A DNA stretch of 64,000 nt from Anticarsia gemmatalis (GCF_050436995.1 NC_134745.1:10850001-10914000), one strand, 5' to 3'. Positions 49,578 to 63,800 are shown, counted from the stretch's first letter. The notes: generated from the sequence alone by a model not told the origin. Numbers and translations are program-made.

Positions 49578-50319
49578 GTAAGTCTATATCATGAATTATA
49601 TTACTGTGAATCATTACAATGTTTATTACATTTATGTCCGTCGTTCGTGAAGTATAATTGCACTTTTCATGACATGACATATGAATTACATGCACTTGTA
49701 AGCATATAAATTACTGCCGTAAATAATATAGCATAGTTGGGCCTACATTGTTTTAGTTTGTGAATGTAGAGTTAAATAAATATTTAGGGCTCTATTATAG
49801 ACTAGGGCTTGGTACATTTAGTTCGCATTTGTGGAATGTAGGTACAACACGCCACCTGTGCTACAGGCAAGCAAACTGTGCCAACGGTGAAATGAAAATT
49901 GAAAAAACAACATAATAATATTGTAAAAGATAAAGCTTTTGCATAAAGTTTTTAAGTAACTAACCCCGACTCTACCAGATCGTGTTTCTCCGTAAAAGGT
50001 CAAAGAAGCTTTTAAATGATTAGTCGAACATTAGATATGTATAATTTACAATACGTTTAATAATAGTGCCTTGCAGTTAATTTAATCGAAGGCTGACACA
50101 CTCCTCATATTCTTTTGAATAGTTCTTTATGCTTAAAATAAGCAAAAACTTAGGTTTAAAATGACACTGACATGGGTACTACTTCTTATGAGTTTAAAAA
50201 TGATATTCCTTTCGCGTATTTTTTATATTCTTTCAGTAAATAAACAGATCTTGACTCTACCAAGCAGTTTCATAGAATTTTATAACAAATTATATACGTC
50301 ATACAAGTATTTTTATATG

Positions 50320-50458
50320 TATATGTTGCTGTAAAAGCCCGAACTGCGGTAAATCTTAAGATTTTCCGGTAAAACCTAAGATTTACCAACTCTCAATGGT
50401 AAAAGTCCGAACAATTCTTTCAGTTCAGTCACTGTTCGGGCTTTTACAGTAACATATA
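50320..50458. mobile_element. Short palindromic MITE
   Basis: Arms of 25 bp at 50320-50344 and 50434-50458 pair with one mismatch, with outer TATA and core GTAAAAGCCCGAAC. Inside is a second perfect inverted repeat, GGTAAATCTTA at 50349-50359 and its complement at 50377-50387. The nested palindromic structure without coding capacity is that of a MITE; the outer TATA may be part of the arms or a target duplication. Confidence 0.65.
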
Positions 50459-50923
50459 GATCACATTACTAACGAAAATCTACACGTGTATCATAATCTA
50501 ATCATTTTCAAATGTTGAGAAGTAAATAGAGCAGTCTTGTAGGACGTATAAACACAGGATATGCCTGCAGTTCCTAAAGCAATAGAGTTCAATGCAGAGT
50601 TCAAGACATACTTCGAAGATTACGTCTACATCCTAACATGTAACATTGCAATCTGCTTCTACTAAGCCTTGACATAGAATTCTCTGATATAACTTTCATT
50701 AATAAAATATGATGTACTTGCAAAACTTTTAGCAATCGATTTGGCACGGACCCTCGTGTTTGCAGCCTACAAGGTGTGCTTGTGTAACTCACTACTTGAC
50801 CTTAAATATTGCCTATTTATCTTGAGCAAAGATTAATAATTTAAAGCCCGGTTGCGTACTTCTGGATAAGTATTAGATAGGTTATCTGACGGATTTTTTC
50901 CAGATGTTTGATTTTTTTAAATC

Positions 50924-51013
50924 CCGTGACTGTCCCACTACTGAACTAGGGTCTTCTCCCGAACGAGAAAGGGCCTTGTGTTCATCACGCTGCCCAAATG
51001 TGGGTAAGGGACA
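50924..51013 (-). mobile_element. SINE 3' fragment, inverted
   Basis: On the - strand it reads GGCCCTTTCTCGTTCGGG, AGAAGACCCTAGTTCAGTAGTGGGACAGTCACGG, aligning with the 3' domain of the SINE at 35012-35346. The tRNA head is missing. Confidence 0.6.
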
Positions 51014-51839
51014 TAACACGGATCTAGTAAATGTTTCATACATTCCTGTCTTTCTCTATTTATCTAAAAGTTAAGTCAACACTTATTCATAAGCTGTGAA
51101 ATTGTCCCTCTAAAGCGTTAAATCGATATAATTGTTTCGTCACCGACAATGTTGCAATCAATAATTTCTACGCCATAAATAAGTTATTAGACGTTTTCCT
51201 CTTTGTTTATTACTTTTATTAATTTAGCTTAATTTTGATATTTAGTTATACAAGGGCATACTATTGTTATGTTCTCTATTATAGAGGGGAATGGGGTCAC
51301 AATAATAAGTTAAAACTTTGGTTGGTTAATAAGAAGTTTCAGAGAACTAGTTATGACGTTGTCTATTACTTTTATATGACAGATATTCTTTAAATAAAAA
51401 TAGACTTAACTATGCAAACGTTTTTCAAACAATGCACTTTTTTACTTATTTTTCTCTCTACAAGCTTTGTTGTAACCCGTAGACATAATATGTTACTCAC
51501 AAAAATTATTTTCAAAAATTAATTTTCAATGTTGTAAATAATCAATATTCTTTAAGTAATTTTCGAATAATAATATCCATAAACTTTTGTTTATAATTTG
51601 TTTTTGACTGATACATACAGAACTTCAATTTAATACCGAATTAACGATAAGGTCGTATTCCTAACCGCAGTATTGACGTGAATTGAAGTATCACAAACAC
51701 TATTTGTAATGCTATGAGAAAAATAATGAGTAACTATTTAAGAGGGACTCTGATCAAAATTATTGGCGTCAAATCGAAATGACTCAGGAATAATAAAACA
51801 TTTACATATTTATGTCGCAACCTTGCGACATAAAACATT

Positions 51840-52020
51840 ATAAACAAACAAAACTGCCCGTGACTTAGTACTACTACTTTACCGTAAAACGTATCCTATG
51901 CTGTAGACTTTCTCTGTACCAAATTTTATCAAAACAAGTACAGTACTTTGGCGAAATTGAGTAACAAACATCCACCTGAACATTCAAACATTCGCATTTA
52001 CGATATTAATATAGAAGTAA
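51840..52020 (+). mobile_element. RTE-type LINE 3' relic
   Basis: Order of blocks: CCCGTGACTTAGTACTAC, CCGTAAAACGTATCCTATG, CTCTGTACCAAATTTTATCA, CAAGTACAGTACTTTGGCG, TAACAAACA and CGATATTAATATAGAAG. This is the usual 3' end of lepidopteran RTE elements. No reverse transcriptase frame remains. Confidence 0.65.
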
Positions 52021-54570
52021 AAAGACAGAAAATAAGGGTTCTTTAAGAAATTGAAAAATAAATGTCGATAAGCATCCTCTCAAGTTAACAGGCTGGGTCG
52101 GTTTTAAGTGACAGAAAGTGGACCTTCCGTACTTCACACTCTTTACCCAATAACGGCGAGATTGCGCGAAACTCTCCCAAGATTTACTTTGTTTGAGCCG
52201 CTATAAAAACGGTCCAGTGATTCCCGAAGATTGGAACCGAGAGTAAGTGCTAAGGCAAAGCTCTTTGGAAGATAAATTGTTAGACGGTTACGGAAAACCT
52301 TGCTTTAGCCCGACTATCTCACTACCTACTTATATACCACAATATATTACTTTTATGTAACTTAGCTTTTATGTTATTTGTCTTTTTTTAATGCTCCTAG
52401 TTAAGAACAATCCTAACTGAATTGTTTAAAATTGAAGTGAAAGATAAAAATTCTCGAAAGTGCTCTCTCCGTTAGATTTACTTCCTTTCTTAGCTCCTGG
52501 GTTTAGAATTAAACAACAATAAGTGATATTACAAAAAAAGTGTGTACAATAAATGTAATCTATTTATTATACTTTTTTTGTCCTGACTATTCTAATCGTC
52601 AGAGCTGGCAAGACTATATAATTTCCAACAATATTTATTGTTCTACTTTGTACAAAAAACTCATCCGATTGTAAAAGTATTATAGAAACTTGCAAGTGTT
52701 TGTAATCCTTCCCGAAAACTAATTTACTGGCCATTTAGTGTTAAGTGTTTGTCTCTAGGGCTTCGGAGCCGTTTGTTTACCGTTCGGTTCAAATCGTTCA
52801 ATTGTTACAAGTACCCATCGATAAACAATCTAGTTAACGGCAATAAATACCCACTTTACTGCGTACTTCTTTATAGTTGAGTTTTACGAGCCTTTTGTAG
52901 AAATATTGGGTGATTTAGATCGTGTGGTATTGTATTTTTTAATAAAAGCCTATGTTTTTTTCTAGGCTATTAAACTATCTTTGCGATGTTAAAAAAACCG
53001 GTTGACACACTTTCGCCTTTGTAATATTATTGGTATGGATTATGTTCTTTTCATTTCTTTATTCACATAGCATCCGTTAATAGAGATTTTTATTTGTTAT
53101 TGTAATTAAAGCTTATCTTTATTGGTTTAAAATACAATAATGATAGTAGTTTAATATTATTTCAATAATAATGACTTAAGTGATACATTTAATTTAATTA
53201 AACCACAAATTTCCTGTATAATTAATTGATAATACGTAAACAATAATATAATTTCTGAATAAATAATTTTAGCAACGTCCTTAACGCTATATTTTTAAAG
53301 ATAAAGATTTAGTAAGAGGGCTATCGATTATCAAGCTACATTTTTCTGCGTGCCTTATCTTAATAAAATGCCCTTCAGTAACCCTCAATCTGTGCCAAAG
53401 GCCGTATTTTCACCATAACGCCCATGAACCAATTGGTAACCTTCCTCGACGAGATGCCCTAAATTCTCCCCTTCGTCCCTGTCTCTTGCCAAAAATATTT
53501 AATAGTTACGACTCTACCTAAAACTCATTTGTTTTTATGACTAAAGTTTTGTAGAATATATAAAATGATACACAAGGGATATGTTTCTACTCTATTTTTT
53601 TAAATAAGAGACCACAGGTAATAAAAAAGTAATGAATACACGTAAAAAAATGTGGGAAGAAATGTTGTTAAAACATGCACCTCTTTGTTATTTGATTCCT
53701 GTATTGTTTGAAACTACTGTTCATGTTTAAAATTAGTGATTAGATTAAGATTGCACTGATAGGTAACGGTTGTAATGCTTTATATCTTGCCAATAGATAA
53801 TAAGTTTCAGATACAATCAGCTACAAAAGTCGTCAAAATTTTGGCAATTTTCTTATACTATATAGGTGATGCTGGCAGCTACTCAGAAATAATGCAATGT
53901 ATTGTTTTTTTAAAGTTTTATATTCCCCAGCAACTAAATCGATAATGCGATTTTTTCGCTAATTAAACTTGATTGTTCACGGAATTCCATTATGAAACAA
54001 GCATGGCAAACATACGCGTGCATTCTGATAACAAATGACAAATTAGGTACTTTTATGTATTTGTGCTTTTCCTCTGCGGTTGGAAAAACAACATACGATA
54101 ATTTGAACGCGTATTCGATATTCTGCTTCGAAATAATTTCGTAATTTCTGAGAATGTTTTCGGTTCCTGTTCTCTTTACTGTATGAGTAAGCTTTAACCT
54201 TAGTAACAAGGCTTTTGTAACTTTTTAATTGAGTCACTATCATACAATTTATGGTTGGACCTACTTATGCAAACAAGAAGGAAGCCACCATTCGTTTCGA
54301 AAAAGCGAGACTTTAGGGCTACAATGGGTTTCATTGGCAATACGTAGTACACTACTATTATACCTATGTATATCAACATAAAAGCAGATTCACAATAACT
54401 GTACATTGTTTGTCCGGCCAATAGTAATAATTAAATTGATATTTTGAATAAAAAGTATGATAGAAAGTGTTACCAGTGTATAAATTTTTTTACATACGAC
54501 GTTGACGCTGACGTGACGTCGTGATGTATTTGACTGACGCTGACTGTACCGAAACATTTTCAATCAATTG

Positions 54571-54805
54571 TTGGGTAATAACTACAAACGTAGTTTTAGA
54601 TATATATTATGTACTTGTTATTTCATAATGACGTACCGAAAAACATTTTAACATTTTTGTTTGGGTAATAACTACAAACGTAGTTTTAGATATACTTGTT
54701 ATTTCATAATGAAGTTGTGATGTATTTCACGCTGACTGTATCAATAACATTTTCAATAATTTTATTATTGTAATTGGGTACTAACTACAAACGTATTTTG
54801 ATGTC
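54571..54805 (+). repeat. Imperfect tandem repeat, three units
   Basis: A 34-bp block (TTGGGTAATAACTACAAACG and on) is identical at 54571-54604 and 54661-54694. A diverged third unit begins at about 54774. Unit starts are 90 and 113 bp apart; CTTGTTATTTCATAATGA and CATTTTCAAT-like segments recur between them. The first two units differ by a small insertion after the shared block. Confidence 0.75.
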
Positions 54806-56158
54806 GATGACCGTAAATACTCTGAACTTTAAATCTATAGTTATTTAGTTAAACCCAGTACACCATGATCAAAAGCTTCATCGTTAAAAGCTAATTCGTG
54901 ACTTTGAACTTGCGTAAGTCATTGAACGCACTTGACATAAAACACGAACACACGAAAGCTCTAGGTGATTGACCGAACACCTAACTTGGTATAACTAGAT
55001 ATTTTTATTTAAGTACAATTAGGCACAGAAACGTCTAACTGCTTATATTTGTAACCATAAAAACTAGCACTTAGATTTAATGTCTATAAAATGCTACGTC
55101 TTCAATTTTAATTGCAGCTCTATTTCTTGTGTTTGTTTCTGTGAAAGCAAACACGAAATGTTTGCTAGCAAGTGTCAAAACATTATATTATAGAAACATA
55201 AACTCAAAGTTCAAATCTTTCATCGAGGTACGACCTAACCCTACATGTTCTCAGGCCCGAGCCGTGCCCATCTGAGACAGTAATGATTTAGTATTCAATA
55301 ACGAAGGGTTACACACTGTATGACGAGTATAATTGAATTCGCGTCGTGCATACGTCACGGTCGACACCCAACAAGCGTGGAGCGATAACAGCTACACTGA
55401 CGATAGTTCATTTATAATATGTAATCTCAACACGATCTGAAAACACCACGATGACGTCAATGAACTTGCTTGAATCTCGATTTATCAAGGAATTTGTATA
55501 CCAACGTAATACCTTGCGGTCTATTTATTTAGATTGAATACAGATATCTACAAGTTTATTGTAAACTTTGACATCATACTATACTTAGAAACTCTAATAT
55601 GGTATTTATATAACTATGTATATATCCATATTAATTTCATGAAACTATTTCTTAAGGCTTACTTACAGTGACTTTCGTATTATTAAACAATACTAATGCA
55701 AAAATGCGGTTAGTTTGTCGTTTATTTTGGTAAAAAAATATCATTATTTACTTAAACAACAACTTATGTCATTCACTCCATTAGGGAATATTACTGCCAC
55801 TTTCCGCGATAGAGGCGTCACATATTATAGGCAACATATTACGGTGATAATGCATGTAAATAAGTATTATAGTACTTGACATTAAAATTTGTAGTACCGT
55901 CATCTACGATTAGCTTTCTGCAATAATGCCTATTAGCTTGAAAATCCTAGTGACATTTGCTCAGTTAAAACACTTTCACACTACGTATATCTATAAAACT
56001 ATTTGAGTATTTATCAGTAATCATATGCATTTTATTGCACGTCTGCTAAAGACTTCCGTCACAAACACAGACATGATCACATCAAGTAAGTAGATATGAG
56101 GTTATATTATGTTTTGTGCAATGTGACACACCTTCATTTCATTTACGCGAGACTTCTG

Positions 56159-56336
56159 TAACGTGATTCTCTACTACTATCGAATATCGATAACCGGCTA
56201 GCTATCGAAAAATTTCGTATGAAAATCTGATCAGTGCCTCTAGCGGCAGTCGTAGTAACTATTTTTGCAGTAAATTTTAAATGTCAAACTTTCGATACTC
56301 AATGATTCCAATTGCAGAGAATCGCGCTACTGTACA
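56159..56336 (-). mobile_element. MITE-like element, copy 4 of 4, inverted
   Basis: In reverse complement it aligns along its length with copy 2 (29343-29512). Its ends form terminal inverted repeats: TAACGTGATTCTCT at the left and AGAGAATCGCGCTAC at the right. It is the copy that shows best that the family is a terminal-repeat DNA element. Confidence 0.7.
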
Positions 56337-57959
56337 CATTGTTTTCGTTCGTATGCTCATGCTGTCATTAACCTTGTCGTACAATTTAGACAGCCAAGAA
56401 TGAATCCTAATTGTCAAACACGTGAAGTAGGCTAGATTCGTTATCCTTGTCTGCGTATCTAATTAGGCATGCTAAATCCTAGCGAGATAGGCATGTTAGG
56501 ACTTGGTATAGGTTATAGGAAGCAACGTCGGATGCATCACAATAGCGTGGTTGATCATAAAGGTAGTGTTCGAAGGCTGGCCGTCTGCCCGACGTCTAGA
56601 TAAACGACGTCAGTAACACAATCGTGTACTTAAAACGACACATGTCATGAATTCATAGCCGTTCCTTGAACAGTCTCGGTGTGAAGTCCATATAATTTTT
56701 GACGTTTCCGTTTAGTATGTTACAAATGATTGTTAAAACTAGCGAGTATGTTTTTAAATAATTACAGATTACATGGTTCTCTGTCTACTCAACTATATGC
56801 ATGTTAAGCTAAATTAATATTCTTTACACTTCTGCTAACATTATTTGCATAGATATGGCCAAAGATTTAATGTAGTATTTTGTGAGCGTGAAATGCAAGA
56901 TAATCGAAGGACTACCCAAAAGTTAAGCCCCTACCGATGGGTTTGCAAAAATTGCTAGTGTTATGATACTCATAATACCATAGGGGTTATAAATAAGTAG
57001 CTAATTAAAGCATGTAAGTACTTGTAGCTACAGCGAGGTAAAATTACACCACCCTTATAAAACTGCGCCACATGGACGTCAACCACCGCATTTGAGGAAA
57101 GGGGAAAAGCCGCAATATAGCTGACTCACACTCAAACAATAACATCGGACTTCATTAAATGATCAATCAATAAATTATTTATAAGTTGTATAATAACTAT
57201 TGATAAACAAATACTAAATATATGTATTAAATAATATACTATAAAATGTCATACTATATAGCCAAGATGTGTAGGTACACAATATTTTGAGACATAGCTT
57301 AAGGCACAACCTACGTATTGTTTTGAAAAAATGTCTTAAAATGGACTAAGCTTTGTTATTTGTACTTTGTTAAAAAAATAAACAAAAATCAATCAATATT
57401 TCGTTTTAGCGCTCGTGAAAAAGGCTTTGTTTTAGGATGAAATCCACCCATTGTGAGATGTAGCTTTATTATATTAAAGAAGGTTATTAGCCAATAAGTT
57501 TCTTGCAGAATTTTAAAATATATTATGTGGTCCAAAAAGAACAGGTTTTATGCAGTTTGTTTCTCAACGCTGTCAGTGTGACACGGTGACATAATTTATT
57601 CAGTAATCTGTGCAATGTGTGTTATGTTGATCAATATCACAATATTACGAATCTTTTTTTTCCAATTAATTTCTATCGCTAATATTTTTTTTATAATGAG
57701 TACTTATGTTATCTTCGACAAGCATGCAAGCTTCTTATTATATAGGTACGAAAGCAATGTAATAATTAATTGATTTCTCAGATTTAATTGGCATTATTAA
57801 ATTTGCAATTAAACTTTGGTTCTCACGTGAAATTGACGAAAGTATTTGTGCTAGTCTGATGTGAACATGAACGCGACTGCATGTGAGTCCTTACAATTAG
57901 AAGAACAACTGATTTATGGGAGCTGATGTGCGGATGATATGAGGTCAGATGACTATCGC

Positions 57960-57997
57960 TGATGGCGGCCGCGCCCGGCGGACCGAGACCCCGCCGA
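57960..57997. promoter_or_regulatory. Small GC-rich patch
   Basis: About 38 bp of very high GC (GGCGGCCGCGCCCGGCGG) in AT-rich DNA about 2.9 kb upstream of the rolling-stone-like coding exon. No exon was recognised. A regulatory role is possible but unproven. Confidence 0.2.
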
Positions 57998-58370
57998 CAT
58001 TATGTCAACTTGCCTGAAAAAGCCTTCAATATAAAATAACCACATGAATTCGCATTCATAGTTATTATATAGCATTGAATAATAGCCACTCGTTTAAACA
58101 TGCTTCTATTTATTGTTTCACGAGCACATAACGACTCCAATTTTACATTTTTCGTAGCCACACGTGCATTAAGTAATTAAAATAACAAACGATATGCATG
58201 CAGTCATAAAGTACCTCCATAGTATTGTGCTCCTGGCATTGAACTGGACACACTAGCAACTGTACCATGCCGTTACTTGGTGATATTGAAGTTATGGTTT
58301 TGCGATTTCGATACACTAACGTGGTGGTCATCAGTGAACTTATAGTTACTCACCAACTCACCCATTTAGG

Positions 58371-58412
58371 TGAACTACGGGTATATTATTTTATATAATT
58401 ACCCGTAGTTCA
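58371..58412. repeat. 13-bp perfect inverted repeat (hairpin)
   Basis: TGAACTACGGGTA at 58371-58383 is mirrored exactly at 58400-58412 around a 16-base AT spacer. A weaker further ACTACGG copy lies near 58455. It is probably a transposon remnant. Confidence 0.6.
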
Positions 58413-60644
58413 GTTCATTTGTTTATATAGAATACATAGTTCATCATTTAATTAAACTACGGTTTTTTATATAATTGGCAAGGATTTTTATTCTAAATTA
58501 AAAATCTTTTTATAAAGAAACTTTAGAACACCGAACTCATAAACCACGAGCAATAAGTAGAATTAAATAACTCATGAAAATATTGAGAAATGGTGTCTTT
58601 CAGTGTTTTTGGAAAATCATCGCCGAAGATTTAAAATGATGAATTAAAGTTCGTATGAGAATTGGTGACGTTGTAACGACCAACTGCCAATTCCGCAGTT
58701 GTTTTTTGAACATCAGTCCCAATTACACACTTCAATAATGCTTTACGACTGTGACATTTGTAGATCAATAGAATTGATATATATGATACCGTTAACAGCT
58801 GGAATCAATCGGGCAAAGTCTCAGTCTGTTTCCTTCTATTATCAATATGGGAGCAAGGGGATATGACGTTTCATTTACCGTAATTCTTTTAAACGTAAGG
58901 TAGTGGAAGTGCTCCTGACGGTCCCTCAGCGGCCTTGTGTACTAATTAGTGATTATTCTGCGAACAGATGCTGCGCCCACTCGCTAATCCGTCCAATCGT
59001 CGCAGGTGGCTATCAATTTGTTGTGCATTGACCTCGCCGGCTAGGAGACCATCATCACAGATATCTACATCAATTAATCTTTGACTATTAATCTGTACTT
59101 TGGTACTTCATCCGTAGTTAGAACGTTAGACGTAAAGAGTAGGCACAGTATCGAGTCACAATATAGACCTATGTCAACACGCTTTCATTAATTAGCTCGC
59201 CTTATCACCGTTTGCTTTTACATTTGCACAATCGTCGTACATAATACCGAGTCAGTCAACTGATTGCAGACGTGAGGAAGACGTTGAAAGTGATTTAATG
59301 TGAACGAGCTGAAAGGATCGTTGTTGATCAAAGCGAAGTTCCCGAGTCCCGTTGTTATCGCAACGTATCAGGCCACATACCGTATTCTTAATTAATGCCT
59401 TTATTGATCGCGTGCAAGACATCGCTCACGGCTCCGGATCACGTGACCACCTACTGCCTATACTGCATACTACTCTTTTTTTCTTATACGCTTATCTGGG
59501 CATTTCAAACCATCGGCGTTGTACGGATTCAGTGTATCCGCGATTTCAAATTTCACTTTTTTAAGTTGGTAAAACATCAGAATTTACTGAGTGCATTTAT
59601 GTGTGAGGTCCACTAAAGAATAGGGCGAATATTTATCATTATTATGTTTACGCCTATGAACTTCAAAGTGCATGTTGAGGCCAAGAATTATGCGGTCAAA
59701 TTATATTATTTCGTATATTATTATTCAAATTAATACTTAACACAACAAACTATTGAAATTATTTGTATTGATCATAGGTGATAATAAATTATCATATAAT
59801 GCATATTGTAATCGTTGAAGTAAACTTGACCCCAAACAATTTAATTTGACTTCGCGAAATGAATTCTTATGATAAAATATAGGACAAGTAATGACAAAAG
59901 TCAAATAGTACAATGTGTCGATATTTTACTTATGACTAAATGGAACACCTGTTTGCATTAACTATGAGTTAGCTCAGTTAGCTCTTATCGACTATAGTCG
60001 CGCTAAATACGTTACTCTATCGGGAACTTACCAACTTACTAGTAAAAGTATTACATATTTCCCTTATCTCTGATTGTTTCCTTGGTAATGGATAATGAAG
60101 GTACTATTTGAGTACTATAGTTAAGTATTTCATTTTTAAACTGTCATCCAGTATTATACCTGCGTGCAGCTATTTGACAAGCCAGGGTATGTGTAATATT
60201 TATTTTCTGACTATTCCTAACTAGGACACCTTTCGCGTCATTATTATTAAAACATAGCTAGTATAGCCACCTAGCGACACACTAGTCTATTTCATAAAAT
60301 CGATCGGCGACAACACACGCAGTTTCATTGAACGGTGCCACAATTAGAATTTATGTTACGATTCATACAAGTACTTTAGAATCGTTAGGTCGTCAACGTT
60401 TAAAAATTGTACGTCAGTACCTAAATTGATAGTAAGTAGTCTATGTATAGTAATACGAAGCTGTAGGAGGATGTGTCTGTTCATTGAAAACGTTCCCGAA
60501 ATAAATGGTGCACTTCTGAGAATCCAAAACAATGACTTGTAAAATTACCCTCTTGTCGTGTGAGCATCATGCTCGTATAAAAACAGCTAACTACGATCAA
60601 TTCTTGGAAGTTTCTTAAGAACAATATATCCTGTCTATACTTCC

Positions 60645-60790
60645 ATGTCTACACTAATTGCTTGAAGAGTTTCATTATCTGTCTGTACGTAGTAAAACCT
60701 GCTGAACCAATTTAAAGCATTGTTTTACAAATTGAAACTTTTTGTCCTGGGATTATTCTCTACGCGGGTGAATGCATTGACATAAGCTAG
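60645..60790 (+). mobile_element. LINE/repeat tail relic just upstream of the rolling-stone-like exon
   Basis: Contains ATTATCTGTCTGTACGTAG, CTGCTGAACCAATTTAAAGCA and CTACGCGGGTGAATGCATTGACATAAGCTAGT, similar in order to a common lepidopteran repeat end. It stops about 50 bp before the first recognised coding exon. Confidence 0.45.
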
Positions 60791-60840
60791 TTGAATGATA
60801 AAATTATATGCAATATAGGTTTTATTATGTTGTTATAGCG

Positions 60841-63800
60841 ATGCAGAAGTCATGCAAACCAGCGATGCTTGGTCGCATGTGGCAGGCCAGCCGCCGTGCC
60901 CTTAACCTTGAACACTCACCACCGCATCAGTTCGCTTGCTGCCAGTGGCAGAAGAGTACACATCAACCATCTACTGCCTACCTCATATACAGGTAAGACA
61001 CCATGATATACTAACAATAACTTAAAGTAAGAACACTACAATGCTCAAACAACCTGAGCGAAACCTTATGCCGCAATAAATCATGCAACGAAATCAGTGT
61101 TAATATTTCATTACCATCCTTGTCGGTGCACCGATCGAAGATCAAAGATCGTCTACAGATCCATATAATTAATTGCATAACATCGAGTATGAGAGTCCGT
61201 TAAATAAAATTACTGCAGTAAGATGATTGTGAGTAAGGATAAATTAATGATTATGCACTTTTTTTCTGTCTGCATCGATCAATTAATCAAATTATTCTAT
61301 ATTAATTGATACTTGGCGCTTATAGAATTATAACAACATTTATGTGCAATTTGTTTGTTTTAAATAGAGATATTAATATTGTTTCAGATGGGTGTTGTTC
61401 ATTTCAGTGGTGTCGATTGGCATCGCAAGTTTCGCGTGTCAACGTCTTCCGCTCAAGTACGATGGCCCTAAAGTGGAGCTAAACTACTTTAAATGGTTCA
61501 TTTACTTCACCAACTGGGGCTTCCTGCTAATCGCCTTGCAGTCAGGCTTGGCTCTCGCCGTTGTACACACGTACAGGGCAGAAAAATACAATGCTCGTAA
61601 GTTAACAATATCTTGATATACTTGAATAGGATTAATTACACCCTCTTCTTTATTAGCCGCTTATTTATCAGGGTCCGGAGCAAAAGTCCGAAACTAGCGA
61701 ACATTAATACGAAGTATCGTGCCATGAACTAATAAACAGGCTGGTCTAATTTCAGTCAAGTAACCTAGATTGTATTAAGAACTCATTGTCAAATCTATCA
61801 TAGAAAGTATAGAGCACAGCGCATTCCGGCCAGGTCGAGGCAGACAATGTCAAGTATAGCGTGGGTGCTTTTATTACATAAAGTTTCCTTGGACGACGTA
61901 ACAGCTCACGCGAATCAATTAAACTGAATCGTTGCGTCGCGTGTCGTCCTACCCATCAAAATGATGTTCGCTGCAGATCGATTGAACACGTGTTTCGTCT
62001 TTTTTCGTCCACCCAACTCATATTAAGACGTCTAGACTGCTCATCAATTTAGAAGATAACTCCTAACGGCATCATTATTGGCATCTGTCGATACTCCTTC
62101 ATTGGTATGGTGATTTTCAAGGGCGTATTGATTCAGATGAAGACATTTGAATGACATTTTGGGCATGCACGCTATCGACAGGGGTAAGGGTCATGTCCGC
62201 TTGATTGGTAACAATTTCGCGTCAATTAACATCGCAGTGGAGCGGGTCCGCTGTCCATTGTGCTTCAAATTATCCTTATTGGTTCCTCATTCCGAGTGAG
62301 TCGAGCCCATCTACGCTGGTATTATTCCGCAGCTATTGTTGAAAATTGAAGACGTCGGCGTCGTCCACTGAATAGCAAGTGACAATCAATTGAAACGACG
62401 ACATAAAGGATTTAATAAAACGTTTACTTTCGATAAGTCTCAATAGAGCGTATGATATACAATAATATACATACATACATACATAGTTCTGAATGGCTCA
62501 CTTGTTATTGTAATGGGTGTGACATTACGTAGTACAATTACAGTTGCATTTGATAATTTGATACATTATAATACTTCTGTTATGGCAACAACAGAATTCC
62601 TTACTTTACCTTTATGGTATTGTAATACAAGTGTCTTCATGCCTTTTCAAGAAATATAGTTTCATATTCGCGGTGATTGGCCTCTTTGCTATGAATTATG
62701 TTTATACAAGTAACTCGTGTTAATTTTTTAATACAATCTGCCACCTTTTTCAATTATAAGCTAAGGGTTTAGATAAGATTATCCGCCCTTAATGCAATTA
62801 AATTTAATATGAAACAATTACTCATAATACGCAGTCATGTTTTATGTATACTTAAATGATGATTAGATATGAGGGTTCTTGGCTACCCCCTTTCATAGGA
62901 GACTAACAATACCTATTAGGTGGAAACATGAACGTATTTAAACGTCACTGCTCATTATTTCGGATACAATACTGCCTCCGATAGTTGAAAAGACGGATCC
63001 AACATTTTTGACAAAATTGAATTATACATATTGCCGAAATCTGCAAAAAAGGCGCACCTGCCTCTATGTCGCTCTTTTACGATTACAGCTTAGCGAAATA
63101 AAGCGCTTTTGAAAGCGACTTTACACCTTTTTTTAAGATTAAAAAAATTTTGTCTCCGTTTCTTCTTATTCTTAAATGCGACTTAGAATAAGTGAAAAAC
63201 ATTCTCATATATTTATTTTAGTTTTCCAAATGATATTACAATAAACGTTTGTGTTATTATTTATTTCAGCATGTGAAGAGGATGAGATCCCGATTCCTTT
63301 GAGCCGGCGCGTGCGCACTCCGCTACTGTGTCGTTCTTATTGGCTCGCGCACAACATCGCTACCGACCTCGCCTTTGTCATCTCTCTCGTCTATTGGACC
63401 CTAGTACATGACCCTAGTATGTAAAAATTGTTATTATACTAGAACATATTATTATTAGCATTACATTTTTAAACCGAATTCTATACTAAATCATAGTTTT
63501 AAAAATATGTAGAGTCGGCTGTCAGTTACTATAAATTAATAGAATTATCAAATATCGCAATTTTTATTTTAATGCAGTTTAATTCGTACAGGTATTGCAA
63601 ATTAAATGTTAATGTTTCACAAAAAATATAATGTGTAGTGTTTTTGTAGTAATTGCTGTCGGCTCTAGCATTTTTAAGCGCCTACTGAAATAAATTTAGC
63701 TAACAGTTGCGTACGAGTATTACCCAATTGCCTATTAACTGAGCTTATTAAACTACTTCTTATTCATTATTTTATTTTATTTCCAAAAAGAGCGAAGAAT

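Larger units (their letters stand above)
49580..60640. other. Long non-coding region, possibly first intron of the rolling-stone-like gene
   Basis: About 11 kb of AT-rich DNA. Contents recognised: palindromic MITE 50320-50458, inverted SINE fragment 50924-51013, LINE tail 51840-52020, three-unit repeat 54571-54805, MITE copy 56159-56336, a small GC-rich patch 57960-57997 and hairpin 58371-58412. Short open frames (for example 59352-59564 and 59395-59616) lack recognisable domains. Confidence 0.45.

Noticed and set aside
54571..54805. Regularly spaced repeats that might suggest a CRISPR-like array
   Set aside because: Only three units, uneven spacing, diverged third unit, and the genome is eukaryotic.
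59352..59616. Two overlapping open frames with hydrophobic stretches
   Set aside because: Two frames are open over the same bases, neither has splice partners, and no family is recognised; likely chance.
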